64,000 bases of DNA from Simonsiella muelleri ATCC 29453. Lineage in GTDB: Bacteria; Pseudomonadota; Gammaproteobacteria; Burkholderiales; Neisseriaceae. This document shows, piece by piece, positions 18,038 through 26,304 of this stretch. Position numbers and translations under genes: made by a program. Positions within the stretch are counted from its first letter, which is position 1. Each line of letters begins with the position of its first letter. The notes below the pieces were generated by a model. That model had not been told where the DNA came from. It ran no database searches and saw only the letters and a program-made list of their open reading frames with translations. Location: assembly GCF_002951835.1 (NCBI RefSeq), contig NZ_CP019448.1:1984001-2048000 (forward strand). Reading direction: 5' to 3'.

Positions 18038-18781
18038 TTACCTCATTTGCTGATTAAAATAATGTTGTAATTCATCGTTTAAGCGTCTAGCGGCAATCGG
18101 CAACGGCTTTTCAGCCAGCCACGTTTGCGGGTCAATATCATCACCAACAACAAAATGATAAACGGGTTTTTCACGTGGAATTTGATACCATTTTTGCCCT
18201 TTTTTGTAATTTTCAGGCGACATTTTGACCACAATCGGCGTAATGATTTTCGCACTACGTAAGCCCAATGACACCGCGCCACGATGAAATTTAACGTTTT
18301 CATGCCAACCTGTTCGCGTGCCTTCGGGGAAAATCAGCAGCGATTGTGTTTGTAAAATCTCGTCAATTTGCTCTACAAAATCAAAATCTTCCCGATTCAA
18401 CACATAACCACAAGCCCGAATTTGACTGCTCATTGCAGGGTTGTGCAGCAAATCTGCCTTAACCACACAATTGGCATCAGGTACACGACTCAAAATAAAC
18501 ACCACGTCCAAAAGCGATGGGTGATTTGCCAACATCAATTGCCCCGTGCGCCCCAGTTTTTCAAAACCATGAAAATGCGCCTCCACCACACCCATCAACG
18601 TGATGTATTTTACAAACCAACACCATGATTTTGTTACCAATCTTCGCGCTTTCATTTGCGTTTTCAGGCTGCCTGACAAATACGGCAACAATATGATTTT
18701 AAATAAAACCCCAAATAACCCAAAAATCACAAATCCCAACGCTGTCGCAAACAACCGCCAAATCTGATTCAACGAATACAT
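18038..18781 (-). CDS. 1-acylglycerol-3-phosphate acyltransferase-like protein (ApeD position)
   Basis: A 247-residue PlsC-type acyltransferase. A membrane segment at about residues 10-35 is followed by LMLANHPSLLDVVFIL near 80 (NHX4D motif) and IFPEGTRTG near 150 (substrate-binding block). It is the second acyltransferase type in the cluster and probably takes part in making the lipid anchor. The ATG at 18781 was preferred; a GTG at 18793 also reads through. It overlaps the end of the KS-like gene by 13 bp. Confidence 0.86.
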   Translation of the reverse strand: MYSLNQIWRLFATALGFVIFGLFGVLFKIILLPYLSGSLKTQMKARRLVTKSWCWFVKYITLMGVVEAHFHGFEKLGRTGQLMLANHPSLLDVVFILSRVPDANCVVKADLLHNPAMSSQIRACGYVLNREDFDFVEQIDEILQTQSLLIFPEGTRTGWHENVKFHRGAVSLGLRSAKIITPIVVKMSPENYKKGQKWYQIPREKPVYHFVVGDDIDPQTWLAEKPLPIAARRLNDELQHYFNQQMR

Positions 18782-19476
18782 TGCCACCGCCACGCACTGT
18801 TTTGATAAAATTGTGTAAATGAATTCCGATTCAAAATCATATTTTTAACCCAATTCAATGCGCCAAAATAATCACCATTATCTTGTAAATAAGATTGTCG
18901 CGACAATTGCCAATCTCCGCCACGCGCCAACAACGCCGCCACCGCATACGCAAATGGCGCACGATTTGCCATGATTTCAGGCTGCCTTAATGGTTCATCT
19001 GCCGCTACCACCAAAACCTGTTCAGCATTTTCGTGCAATAACGCCACCGCTTCCATTATCGCCAACTCCCAACCATCTTGTTGCGCTGCTAACGCTGTGT
19101 TTTCATGCGTATCGCCACGCAACATAGACCACTGTCCCACCAACGCATTATGCACCGACAAACCAAACGAAGTCGGCGACACATCACCATCGCGCAACAA
19201 AGTTTGCCATAACTCAAAACTGCGGTTGATTTCACCATCATGCGATACAAAAACAGTCGGACAACGCATTTCCCCCACCGTCTCGTAGGCAGCCTGAAAC
19301 ATCAATCGCGCCGACAAACTCAAGCGGCGACGTTGCAGGGCAGGCAAGAACGATAATTCAGGTTTGATTTCAGGCAGCGTATTGGGATTGATCGAACCGT
19401 GCGCCCAATCGTACCAGTGTTGTGGGCTAACAAGATGGGTAGATGCCATCGACCAATTCATTAAACGAAAATGCAT
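18769..19476 (-). CDS. apeC: Cys-less KS-like protein, chain-length-factor type (ApeC)
   Basis: A 235-residue protein resembling only the N-terminal half of a ketosynthase. The segment at about residue 125 reads SVHNALVGQWSML, where an active ketosynthase would show a Cys. The C-terminal His motifs are missing because the protein is half-length. In the characterised APE pathway ApeC forms a heterodimer with the ApeO ketosynthase and sets chain length. The start at MHFRLMNW (19476) is favoured over the upstream in-frame start. It overlaps the acyltransferase gene by 13 bp. Confidence 0.82.
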   Translation of the reverse strand: MHFRLMNWSMASTHLVSPQHWYDWAHGSINPNTLPEIKPELSFLPALQRRRLSLSARLMFQAAYETVGEMRCPTVFVSHDGEINRSFELWQTLLRDGDVSPTSFGLSVHNALVGQWSMLRGDTHENTALAAQQDGWELAIMEAVALLHENAEQVLVVAADEPLRQPEIMANRAPFAYAVAALLARGGDWQLSRQSYLQDNGDYFGALNWVKNMILNRNSFTQFYQNSAWRWQCIR

Positions 19477-19559
19477 GATTAATGGAATGAAAATAATCAA
19501 AAAATGAAATTATATCACAGCTATTTGTCAACATTTAGATGAAAAAGACCTGCTACTTT

Positions 19560-20165
19560 TCAGGCAGCCTGAAAACAAAAAATCACACCCCTAGTCTGCC
19601 AATCATTTAATGCGTGCAAGGCAATTTCATTGGGTTGCTGATGCACCACCGCCACCACAAAATCATTTGCCAATAACCACACCTTACCAAACCAAACATC
19701 ATCATTTGCCATCAATCGCCACGCATCACCACGGCGTTGTAATCCCACATCACGCAAATCTGCCCAATCCAAATCATTGGCTTTAATCAAACTTTCTTTC
19801 AATGCCCACAACGCAAAATACGCAACAGGCGCAAAATGTTGCTCACGCAACCATGCACATTCCGAAGCCGACAAAATCAAATCGTGCCACGCCGAAAAAC
19901 AACGCGATTTCATGTGTTGCAAATCCACACCCATTTTCAGGCTGCCTGAAGATTCATCCGATACCAACCACACCACATGATTTGCGCTGTGACTCAATAC
20001 CCCCCATTCACACGGTGCAACCGCTTTTACCGCACGACTGACTTGCCATTGAATTTGATTTGCCAAATGCGGATTTTGCTGCAAGCGCATTTGGTCGGCT
20101 GGCGACAACAGGCAGCCTGAATATTGACACGCAAAATCTGGCGTAGCAAAATAAAGTGTTAGCAT
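19560..20165 (-). CDS. 4'-phosphopantetheinyl transferase (Sfp-like)
   Basis: A 201-residue transferase that converts apo-ACPs to holo form. GVDLQ near residue 77 and ALWALKESLIKAN near 120 are the two magnesium and CoA-binding motifs of Sfp-type enzymes. It is the first gene of the APE cluster and probably serves ApeE and ApeF. The stop codon lies in a DUS, giving the C-terminus CFQAA. It is divergent from the lipoprotein gene at 20240, with 74 bp between the two starts. Confidence 0.87.
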   Translation of the reverse strand: MLTLYFATPDFACQYSGCLLSPADQMRLQQNPHLANQIQWQVSRAVKAVAPCEWGVLSHSANHVVWLVSDESSGSLKMGVDLQHMKSRCFSAWHDLILSASECAWLREQHFAPVAYFALWALKESLIKANDLDWADLRDVGLQRRGDAWRLMANDDVWFGKVWLLANDFVVAVVHQQPNEIALHALNDWQTRGVIFCFQAA

Positions 20166-20177
20166 TTGGGCATTTTC

Positions 20178-20206
20178 TTGTTTACAATATCCAAATTAAT
20201 TTTAAC
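20178..20206 (+). promoter_or_regulatory. Possible sigma-70 promoter for the lipoprotein gene
   Basis: TTGTTT at 20178-20183 and TTTAAC at 20201-20206 are 17 bases apart, in the 74-bp divergent region, with an AGGAG ribosome binding site at 20225-20229. The opposite strand must also hold the APE operon promoter within or near this small region. The -10 box is poor, so the call is weak. Confidence 0.3.
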
Positions 20207-20239
20207 AAAAAACTTTATGACAATAGGAGTAATCAAAAT

Positions 20240-20749
20240 ATGAAAAATCAATTTATTATTTCCATTTTAGCGGCGTGTGTATTGGCAGCATGTCAAAGTT
20301 CAGGCAACAGCGCAACCACCAGTAACAGCACATCAAGCCAACCCGCTAGTCAAGGCATTTGCCAGCAAGTACGTGGCGACAGTAGTTCAGGTGGTCGCAA
20401 TGTATTGTACCGTTGTAGTGGTAGCGCGGTTTTGAATTCGGCAGAAGCTCAATCCATTTTAGGTAGTGGTGCGCGTGTGAGTTTTGCAAACGAAGGCAGC
20501 GTCATCAAAGCCAATTTGACCACACGTCAAGCAGCTAATCGCGTTGGTCATTCCGATGAACAAACGTGCGTACGCGCTTTTCTTAACGCCGCGAAAAAAT
20601 TCCAAGAAACCGCAGCAAAAAATGGGGGACATCGCGTAACTCATTTACATAGTTATTTGAATAAAAACGCATTAAGTGGTGGTCAATACGAATGTGAAGT
20701 GGGGACATTCCACGGTCGTGTATTGATGCGTGCCAACATTGCACGCTGA
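20240..20749 (+). CDS. Lipoprotein with a Cys-containing conserved C-terminal domain
   Basis: A 169-residue lipoprotein with lipobox LAAC, Cys at residue 16. After a Ser/Thr/Asn-rich linker comes a domain with spaced Cys residues. The C-terminal part (DEQTCVRAFLNAAKKFQ, then GGHRV, then QYECEVGTFHGRVLMRA) resembles a widespread family of small secreted proteins that is sometimes mislabelled as an excinuclease subunit. The function is unknown. AGGAG stands 10 bases before the ATG. It is divergent from the APE operon. Confidence 0.75.
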   Translation: MKNQFIISILAACVLAACQSSGNSATTSNSTSSQPASQGICQQVRGDSSSGGRNVLYRCSGSAVLNSAEAQSILGSGARVSFANEGSVIKANLTTRQAANRVGHSDEQTCVRAFLNAAKKFQETAAKNGGHRVTHLHSYLNKNALSGGQYECEVGTFHGRVLMRANIAR

Positions 20750-20942
20750 TGGTATCTAGAAGACGGTTACTAAATGATTCATTCAGCTGCTTTTTGTCAA
20801 AAATCGGCATCGCAGTTGAATGGTTATTTCTCCTAAATTCAACACGCGGCGCGTGGTATTTGAAACTATTAATTAATAATTAATTAGGAGCTACTGACAA
20901 TTTCGTGCCTTTATAAGTCAACATAAAATTAATTTAAAATAA

Positions 20943-20980
20943 AAACAGCTAATTAACAAAATAACCGTAACTAGCTGTTT
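20943..20980 (-). terminator. Rho-independent terminator of the malic enzyme gene
   Basis: AAACAGCTA at 20943-20951 pairs with TAGCTGTTT at 20972-20980. Read on the minus strand the stem is followed by TTTTTATTTT. It lies 34 bp past the stop of the malic enzyme gene. Confidence 0.65.
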
Positions 20981-21013
20981 AAAAAAAATATACTATCTGA
21001 TATTTGGTTTCAA

Positions 21014-22294
21014 TTACCGATTTAAATTCAATAATTTTTCAGCATATAACGTCAAATCTTCAATTGGACGAGTCGCCACGCCACTGTCTGCAGCCGCTTT
21101 CGCTACCGCGGGCGCAACACGCGCAATCAAGCGCGTATCAAATGGCGTGGGAATCAAGTATTCTGCGCCAAACTTCAAATCCACATCACCATATGCAGCA
21201 CGAACTTCATCAGTAATGGGTTCAGTTGCCAAATCAGCAATAGCATGTACGGCTGCCATTTTCATTTCTTCATTAATTTGTGCTGCGCCACAATCCAGCG
21301 CGCCACGGAAAATAAATGGAAAACACAATACATTATTGATTTGATTTGGATAATCAGAGCGACCTGTGCCAATAATCACATCTTCACGAATGGCTTTGGC
21401 TTCAGGAGGTGTGATTTCTGGATTGGGATTTGCCATTGCAAAAACCAATGGTTTGTTTGCCATTGTTTTCAGCATTTCGCCTGACAACACATTCGCACTC
21501 GACAAACCCAAGAAAATGTCTTTACCTACCACCGCATCAGCCAACACACGTTGCCCATTATCAGCAATCGCATAACGAATCTTGCTGCTGTCCATGCGGT
21601 CGCGGTCAGAACGCGTTTGATAAATGACGCCTTTTGAATCACACATGGTTACATTTTCACGTTTCAAACCCAATTCAACCAATAAATTCACACACGCGAT
21701 CGCTGCCGCACCCGCGCCCGAACACACCAAAGTCGCCTCTTCAATTTTTTTACCCACCAAACGCAAACCATTCAATGCAGCCGCAGCGGTAATGATTGCC
21801 GTACCATGCTGGTCATCATGAAACACGGGAATCTTGCAGCGTTCGCGTAATTTTTGTTCAATGTAAAAACATTCTGGTGCTTTGATGTCTTCCAAATTGA
21901 TGCCACCAAAAGTTGGTTCTAATGCAGTGATGATGTCTACTAATTTTTCAGGATCTTTCTCATTGATTTCAATGTCAAAAACATCAATTCCAGCAAATTT
22001 ATTAAACAACACGCCCTTGCCTTCCATCACGGGTTTACTGGCAAGTGCGCCAATATCCCCCAAACCCAACACTGCTGTGCCATTAGAAATCACGGCAACC
22101 AAATTGCCTTTGGCTGTATAACGGTAAGCATCTTGTGGATTTTTTTCAATTTCCAAACAAGGCTCTGCCACACCTGGAGAATACGCCAACGCCAAATCAC
22201 GTTGCGTTGCAAATGACTTGGTTGGCACAACTTTAATTTTTCCTGCAACAGGAAATTCATGAAATTTAAGTGCTTCTTGTTTCAAATTGCTCAT
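21014..22294 (-). CDS. NAD(P)-dependent malic enzyme
   Basis: Oxidative decarboxylation of malate to pyruvate and CO2, linking the TCA cycle to pyruvate. The 426-residue length fits the short bacterial form without a phosphotransacetylase-like C-terminal domain. Motifs: LALAYSPGVAEPC near residue 33, VFHDDQHGTAIITAAAALNG near 155, CSGAGAAAIAC near 190 (nucleotide binding) and FAMANPNPEI near 280. It stands alone with a terminator behind it. Confidence 0.94.
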   Translation of the reverse strand: MSNLKQEALKFHEFPVAGKIKVVPTKSFATQRDLALAYSPGVAEPCLEIEKNPQDAYRYTAKGNLVAVISNGTAVLGLGDIGALASKPVMEGKGVLFNKFAGIDVFDIEINEKDPEKLVDIITALEPTFGGINLEDIKAPECFYIEQKLRERCKIPVFHDDQHGTAIITAAAALNGLRLVGKKIEEATLVCSGAGAAAIACVNLLVELGLKRENVTMCDSKGVIYQTRSDRDRMDSSKIRYAIADNGQRVLADAVVGKDIFLGLSSANVLSGEMLKTMANKPLVFAMANPNPEITPPEAKAIREDVIIGTGRSDYPNQINNVLCFPFIFRGALDCGAAQINEEMKMAAVHAIADLATEPITDEVRAAYGDVDLKFGAEYLIPTPFDTRLIARVAPAVAKAAADSGVATRPIEDLTLYAEKLLNLNR

Positions 22295-22387
22295 TTTTAA
22301 TACTATCTAGTTTGGGTTGAAAAACCAAATTTTACTCATGTTTCAGGCAGCCTGAAAGAAAATTATTCAGGCTGCCTGAAAGATTTT

Positions 22388-23071
22388 TTACGGCTGAATA
22401 AATCGCCATTCACCAGCCGCTAAATCTTCAGTCCCCCAATCGCCAAATTGCAGACGATGTAAGGCTTCCACGCGATTTCCTGCGGCGGCAACCATGCGTT
22501 TAACTTGATGATACTTGCCTTCGCTAATGGTCAAAATCAATTCGGTGGGTGATGTCAATTCTGCGTTTTCGGCAGAAACGGTTTCATTATCATCGTGCAG
22601 CAACACACCATTTTTCAATGTTTCACAAATAGACTCATTGGCAGAATGTTTAAGCGTTACACGGTAGATTTTTGCCACTTTATGCTTCGGAGAAGTCATT
22701 TTGTGATTAAATTGTCCATCATTGGTTATCAATAAAACGCCTGTCGTGTCTGCGTCCAACCGCCCAATTGCCTGAATATCGGTAGCACGCAAATGGTCGG
22801 GAAACAACATAAATACACTTGGATAATCGCGTGGTTTGTGCGAAGTTTCATAATTTTCGGGTTTATTCAATAAGATATAATAGTATGGCAACGGAATCAC
22901 CACTGCATCTTCGCCATCAATATTCATGGTTTGGACATTTTCGGGCGTGATTTCGGCTTTTTCATTGTTGATGATTTCGCCATTGATTTGCACCAAACCA
23001 CATCTGATAAGTGTTTGGCACATTTTGCGACTACCAATGCCTTGTGCTTGTAAATATTTCAATAAATTCAT
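22388..23071 (-). CDS. rsuA: 16S rRNA pseudouridine-516 synthase
   Basis: A 227-residue RsuA-family enzyme. N-terminal S4-like RNA-binding domain (GIGSRKMCQTLIRCGLVQING) and catalytic domain with GRLDADTTGVLLITNDG near residue 108, including the catalytic Asp. KIYRVTL near 140 and EGKYHQVKRM near 190 complete the family pattern. A DUS lies just upstream of the start and two more lie downstream of the stop. Confidence 0.93.
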   Translation of the reverse strand: MNLLKYLQAQGIGSRKMCQTLIRCGLVQINGEIINNEKAEITPENVQTMNIDGEDAVVIPLPYYYILLNKPENYETSHKPRDYPSVFMLFPDHLRATDIQAIGRLDADTTGVLLITNDGQFNHKMTSPKHKVAKIYRVTLKHSANESICETLKNGVLLHDDNETVSAENAELTSPTELILTISEGKYHQVKRMVAAAGNRVEALHRLQFGDWGTEDLAAGEWRFIQP

Positions 23072-23097
23072 AAAATTAATCTTTCAGGCAGCCTGAA

Positions 23098-23880
23098 TTA
23101 TTCGCCCACATGGTTGCGTAAGAAAACCCATTCATTTTCAGACGACATCGCCGCATGAAAGGAATAACCTTCTAAATCAAAATCTTTCAATAATTCAACA
23201 TCTTCAATGGCATTTTCTGCCGCGTAGCGCACCATCAAACCGCGTGCTCGTTTCGCATAAAAACTCACAACTTTAAAATTTTGTCCATTTTTACCATCTT
23301 TAAAAATGGGCGTGATGATTCGCGCATTCAACTTGGCTGGCTGAATCACTTTGAAATATTCCTGCGATGCCAAATTCACAACAATATGGTCTTCCGAACA
23401 TTTTAGCGTAAAATTCAAACGTTTAGTGATGCGATCACCCCAAAATTCATACAAATTTTTACCACGCAAATTGGGTAACGCCGTCCCCATTTCCAAACGA
23501 TACGGCTGCATCAAATCCAACGGACGCAACACACCGTATAAACCCGATAAAATACGAACATGATTATGTATATAACTGATTTCATTTTCATTTCTGTGAT
23601 AAGCATCAATGCCTTCATACACATCACCATTAAACATATAAATGGCTTGTTTGGCATTTTCGGGCGTGAACGGTGGTTGCCAATTGGCGTTTCGCTCGGC
23701 GTTCAGTAGCGCAAGTTTGTCAGAAATATGCATTAATTCAGCTAATTGCTGCGGTGCAAGCGGACGCAAATCGTTCATCAACAATTCAGCTTCTTCCAAT
23801 AAGGGCGGTTCAGAATACATTTTCGGCGTGAAATCACGCGTTTCGTTCAAATTTTTGGCAGGGGAAAGCAGGAAATACAT
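23098..23880 (-). CDS. yaaA: Peroxide stress protein YaaA
   Basis: A 260-residue protein of the DUF328 family. In E. coli it lowers free iron and protects DNA during peroxide stress. MYFLLSPAKNLNE at the start, FNGDVYEGIDA near residue 80, RILSGLYGVLRPLDLMQPYRLEMG near 110 and VNLASQEYFKVI near 165 are diagnostic. The ATG at 23880 is supported by GGAG about 8 bases upstream and by the family N-terminus; the frame runs on upstream without similarity. Confidence 0.95.
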   Translation of the reverse strand: MYFLLSPAKNLNETRDFTPKMYSEPPLLEEAELLMNDLRPLAPQQLAELMHISDKLALLNAERNANWQPPFTPENAKQAIYMFNGDVYEGIDAYHRNENEISYIHNHVRILSGLYGVLRPLDLMQPYRLEMGTALPNLRGKNLYEFWGDRITKRLNFTLKCSEDHIVVNLASQEYFKVIQPAKLNARIITPIFKDGKNGQNFKVVSFYAKRARGLMVRYAAENAIEDVELLKDFDLEGYSFHAAMSSENEWVFLRNHVGE

Positions 23881-23953
23881 GATGTTATTCTCCAAAAGCT
23901 TCGCGTTGAGCAAATCAATCATTAATAAAATCTTTTTCAGGCTGCCTGAAAAT

Positions 23954-24439
23954 TTATTGCGGACGAAATTCTTTTTTCAAGCGCACATATAAAGTCCGTG
24001 TGGCAATCGCGATGGTTTCATTGTTTTCGTCAAACACGCGCACGGTAAATTGCGGAAAATGCTTTTCACCGCTGGCGGTCGCGGATAAAATTTCGTCGAT
24101 TTCTTTGCGACTAATCTGGCAATCCAAATACACTTCGCCACGCGCCGCTTTAATAAAATCAATATGTGCTTCTTTATCCCACACGTAATGCGTCTGATTC
24201 AGCAAGCAATTACACATCATCGCGTAAATGGGGTCGGTCAGCGCAAACAAACTACCGCCAAATTGTGCGCCATGTGGATTTTTAGTAAATGGCCAATTTT
24301 TCAGCGTGGCACGACAATGCGTATAATCATCTGATAAATAAGTAATTTTAATACCAGCAAAAAACAATGGCGACCACAAATTTAATCGGTGGCGCAAACG
24401 ATTGGCGGTTTTGGGCATTTTTTTTGGCAAAGGCAGCAT
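23954..24439 (-). CDS. DUF4442-type hotdog thioesterase
   Basis: A 161-residue hotdog-fold protein. GAQFGGSLFALTDPIYAMM near residue 57 is the central helix motif of PaaI/DUF4442-like proteins, and the rest (AHIDFIKAARGEVYLDCQIS) fits the sheet. Substrate unknown; general acyl-thioester hydrolysis is likely. The C-terminus ends KKEFRPQ just before a DUS. Confidence 0.8.
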   Translation of the reverse strand: MLPLPKKMPKTANRLRHRLNLWSPLFFAGIKITYLSDDYTHCRATLKNWPFTKNPHGAQFGGSLFALTDPIYAMMCNCLLNQTHYVWDKEAHIDFIKAARGEVYLDCQISRKEIDEILSATASGEKHFPQFTVRVFDENNETIAIATRTLYVRLKKEFRPQ

Positions 24440-24510
24440 TGAAATTCCTAATGAATGATGTGTTGATTCTTTTCAGACAGCCTGAAAGATTATTCTTCTG
24501 ATTAATTTAA

Positions 24511-25335
24511 TTAAAAAAAACAATGCTCCAAAGCAAATACGCTGCCTGAAACATCACGCAACTCACTTGAGACCACGCCATATTTCACCACCAACAAATT
24601 TAAATCGCCAACTGAATTGAGCACCAAACCTGCTTCTTCGCCGTTTGCGTCTTGCACTGGTGCGCCTGCAATTTGCGGATTTGGGTTGCGCGCAATAGCC
24701 AAGCCACGTTTTACTTGCCCACGATACTGAGCGCGTGCAATGATTTCCTGCCCTGGATAGCAACCTTTACGAAAATGCACACCGCCGATATTGTGTTGAT
24801 TCAGCATTTGCGCCACACAAGTTTCAGTGGTTGCAGCACAAATCCACGGATAACCACTTAAAATTTCATGCGTATTCCATCTTGATTCAGCGGCGACATA
24901 GTGTAGCGGCAATTCGTTTTTTGGAGCAATTTTCAGGCAGCCTGAATGTGGTAATTGAATTTCGCCTAATTCATTAATGCCCAATTGCAAATGCGGTTCG
25001 CTGGGGAAAATGGGTTGCGCATCATCTTTCAGGCTGCCTGAAACGCCCCAATCAGACAAAATATCCAATTGCACTTTAGCGCGTAACACAAACATTTTCA
25101 ATCGCTTAACAATTTTTTCTACCAAATCCGCTGCCAAAATCAAGTGAATCACGCTGCCTGAATTGACCACAATCATATTGGCAATCACACGACCCTTAGG
25201 CGTATTATAAGTGGCATAACAAGCCTGATTTTCTGATAAATGGTTAATATCATTAGAAAATTGATTATGTAAAAAATCGTGGCGATCATCGCCAGACACT
25301 TCAATCACACCAAAAAAAGGCAATAAAGTTTGCAT
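24511..25335 (-). CDS. ygfZ: Folate-binding protein YgfZ / IbaG-pathway iron-sulfur factor
   Basis: A 274-residue tetrahydrofolate-binding GcvT-like protein used in repair or assembly of certain iron-sulfur enzymes. The signature KGCYPGQEIIARAQYRGQ near residue 190 contains the essential Cys. N-terminal FSNDINHL...ATYNTPKGRVIANM also fits. Three DUS-derived peptides lie in frame (SGSLK, SGCLK and an altered copy near the C-terminus), showing that DUS insertions are tolerated in surface loops. Confidence 0.93.
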   Translation of the reverse strand: MQTLLPFFGVIEVSGDDRHDFLHNQFSNDINHLSENQACYATYNTPKGRVIANMIVVNSGSVIHLILAADLVEKIVKRLKMFVLRAKVQLDILSDWGVSGSLKDDAQPIFPSEPHLQLGINELGEIQLPHSGCLKIAPKNELPLHYVAAESRWNTHEILSGYPWICAATTETCVAQMLNQHNIGGVHFRKGCYPGQEIIARAQYRGQVKRGLAIARNPNPQIAGAPVQDANGEEAGLVLNSVGDLNLLVVKYGVVSSELRDVSGSVFALEHCFF

Positions 25336-25396
25336 GATTTTATCCTTTCAAATTCGATGAAGCTGCATTTTAGCACTTTCAGGCAGCCTGAAACAC

Positions 25397-25831
25397 TCAC
25401 GCTGGCTCCAAACCTTGATAAATCAATTCATTGTTAGATTCTAATGAAAATTCAGCCACTTGCTCACTCCATTCAGGTGCAGAAATGGCAAACTCACAAA
25501 ATACCTCGCGCTCATTTTCCACAAAAAACGCTGTGTATACTGCATACGCATTGTTTGTATCAAAATTTTCTTTTTCTACAATAAGTTGTTCAATTTTTGC
25601 GCGTTGATTGTGTAACCAATCCAATTTTTGTGAGATGGTCTGCAAAATCGCCACCAATGCAGGTGACTCATTAGATTGATTAGCAAATTCAATGATAAAT
25701 GTACAATCGTCTTGCGCCCAAATTGCGCATTCACCTTCTGCCACTTCTTCGGTTTCGGTTTCCAAATAAGTAACTTGTGGAATATATTGTTTAATTAAAT
25801 CATGTAATTCTTTCATTTTCATAATAATCAT
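25397..25831 (-). CDS. Small acidic protein of unknown family
   Basis: Not recognised. Product of 144 residues or slightly fewer (in-frame ATGs at 25831, 25822 and 25816), strongly acidic with many Glu, and few basic residues. No signal peptide or membrane segment. The pattern of alternating hydrophobic strands and a central helix (VAILQTISQKLDWLHNQRA) suggests a soluble alpha/beta protein. It lies 2 bp after msrC and is almost certainly in its operon. A nucleic-acid mimic or immunity-like role would be pure guesswork. Confidence 0.72.
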   Translation of the reverse strand: MIIMKMKELHDLIKQYIPQVTYLETETEEVAEGECAIWAQDDCTFIIEFANQSNESPALVAILQTISQKLDWLHNQRAKIEQLIVEKENFDTNNAYAVYTAFFVENEREVFCEFAISAPEWSEQVAEFSLESNNELIYQGLEPA

Positions 25832-25833
25832 TC

Positions 25834-26304
25834 CTAAAATTCTACTAATTCAGTCAATAATGAACAAATTTGCTGCAAAAATTGTGCGTCTACTTTATCA
25901 AAATGGTTTAACTGCGCATCATCTGCATCCAGTACACCAATGATGTCGCCAGCGCGATTGTACAGCGGCACAACAATCTCCGATTGCGACAAACTGGAAC
26001 ACGCAATGTGGTCAGTATGAGCATGGACATCTGGCACGATAATTGTTTGATTTTTCGCCCAACTTTGTCCGCACACGCCACGACCTTTAGCAATACGCGT
26101 ACACGCCACAGGCCCTTGAAATGCCGATAACTGCAATTCCATGCCAGCTGAATCCACCAAATAAAAACCCACCCACAACCAGCCAAATGTCTCTTTCAAC
26201 ACCGCCGCCGTATTCGCTAACGCCGCCACAGGCAAATCAGGGTCAGCCGTCAGCAAAGCACGAATTTGAGGCAAAATGTCGTTATATTGATTCATCTTAT
26301 TCAT
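25834..26304 (-). CDS. msrC: Free methionine-(R)-sulfoxide reductase (GAF domain)
   Basis: A 156-residue GAF-domain enzyme that reduces free methionine-R-sulfoxide using thioredoxin. GWLWVGFYLVD near residue 41, the Cys-bearing GPVACTRIAKGRGVCG near 67-85 and HIACSSLSQSEIVVPL near 100-115 carry the three Cys residues needed for catalysis. IGVLDADDAQLNHFD closes the domain. It begins a two-gene operon with the small acidic protein gene. Confidence 0.92.
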   Translation of the reverse strand: MNKMNQYNDILPQIRALLTADPDLPVAALANTAAVLKETFGWLWVGFYLVDSAGMELQLSAFQGPVACTRIAKGRGVCGQSWAKNQTIIVPDVHAHTDHIACSSLSQSEIVVPLYNRAGDIIGVLDADDAQLNHFDKVDAQFLQQICSLLTELVEF

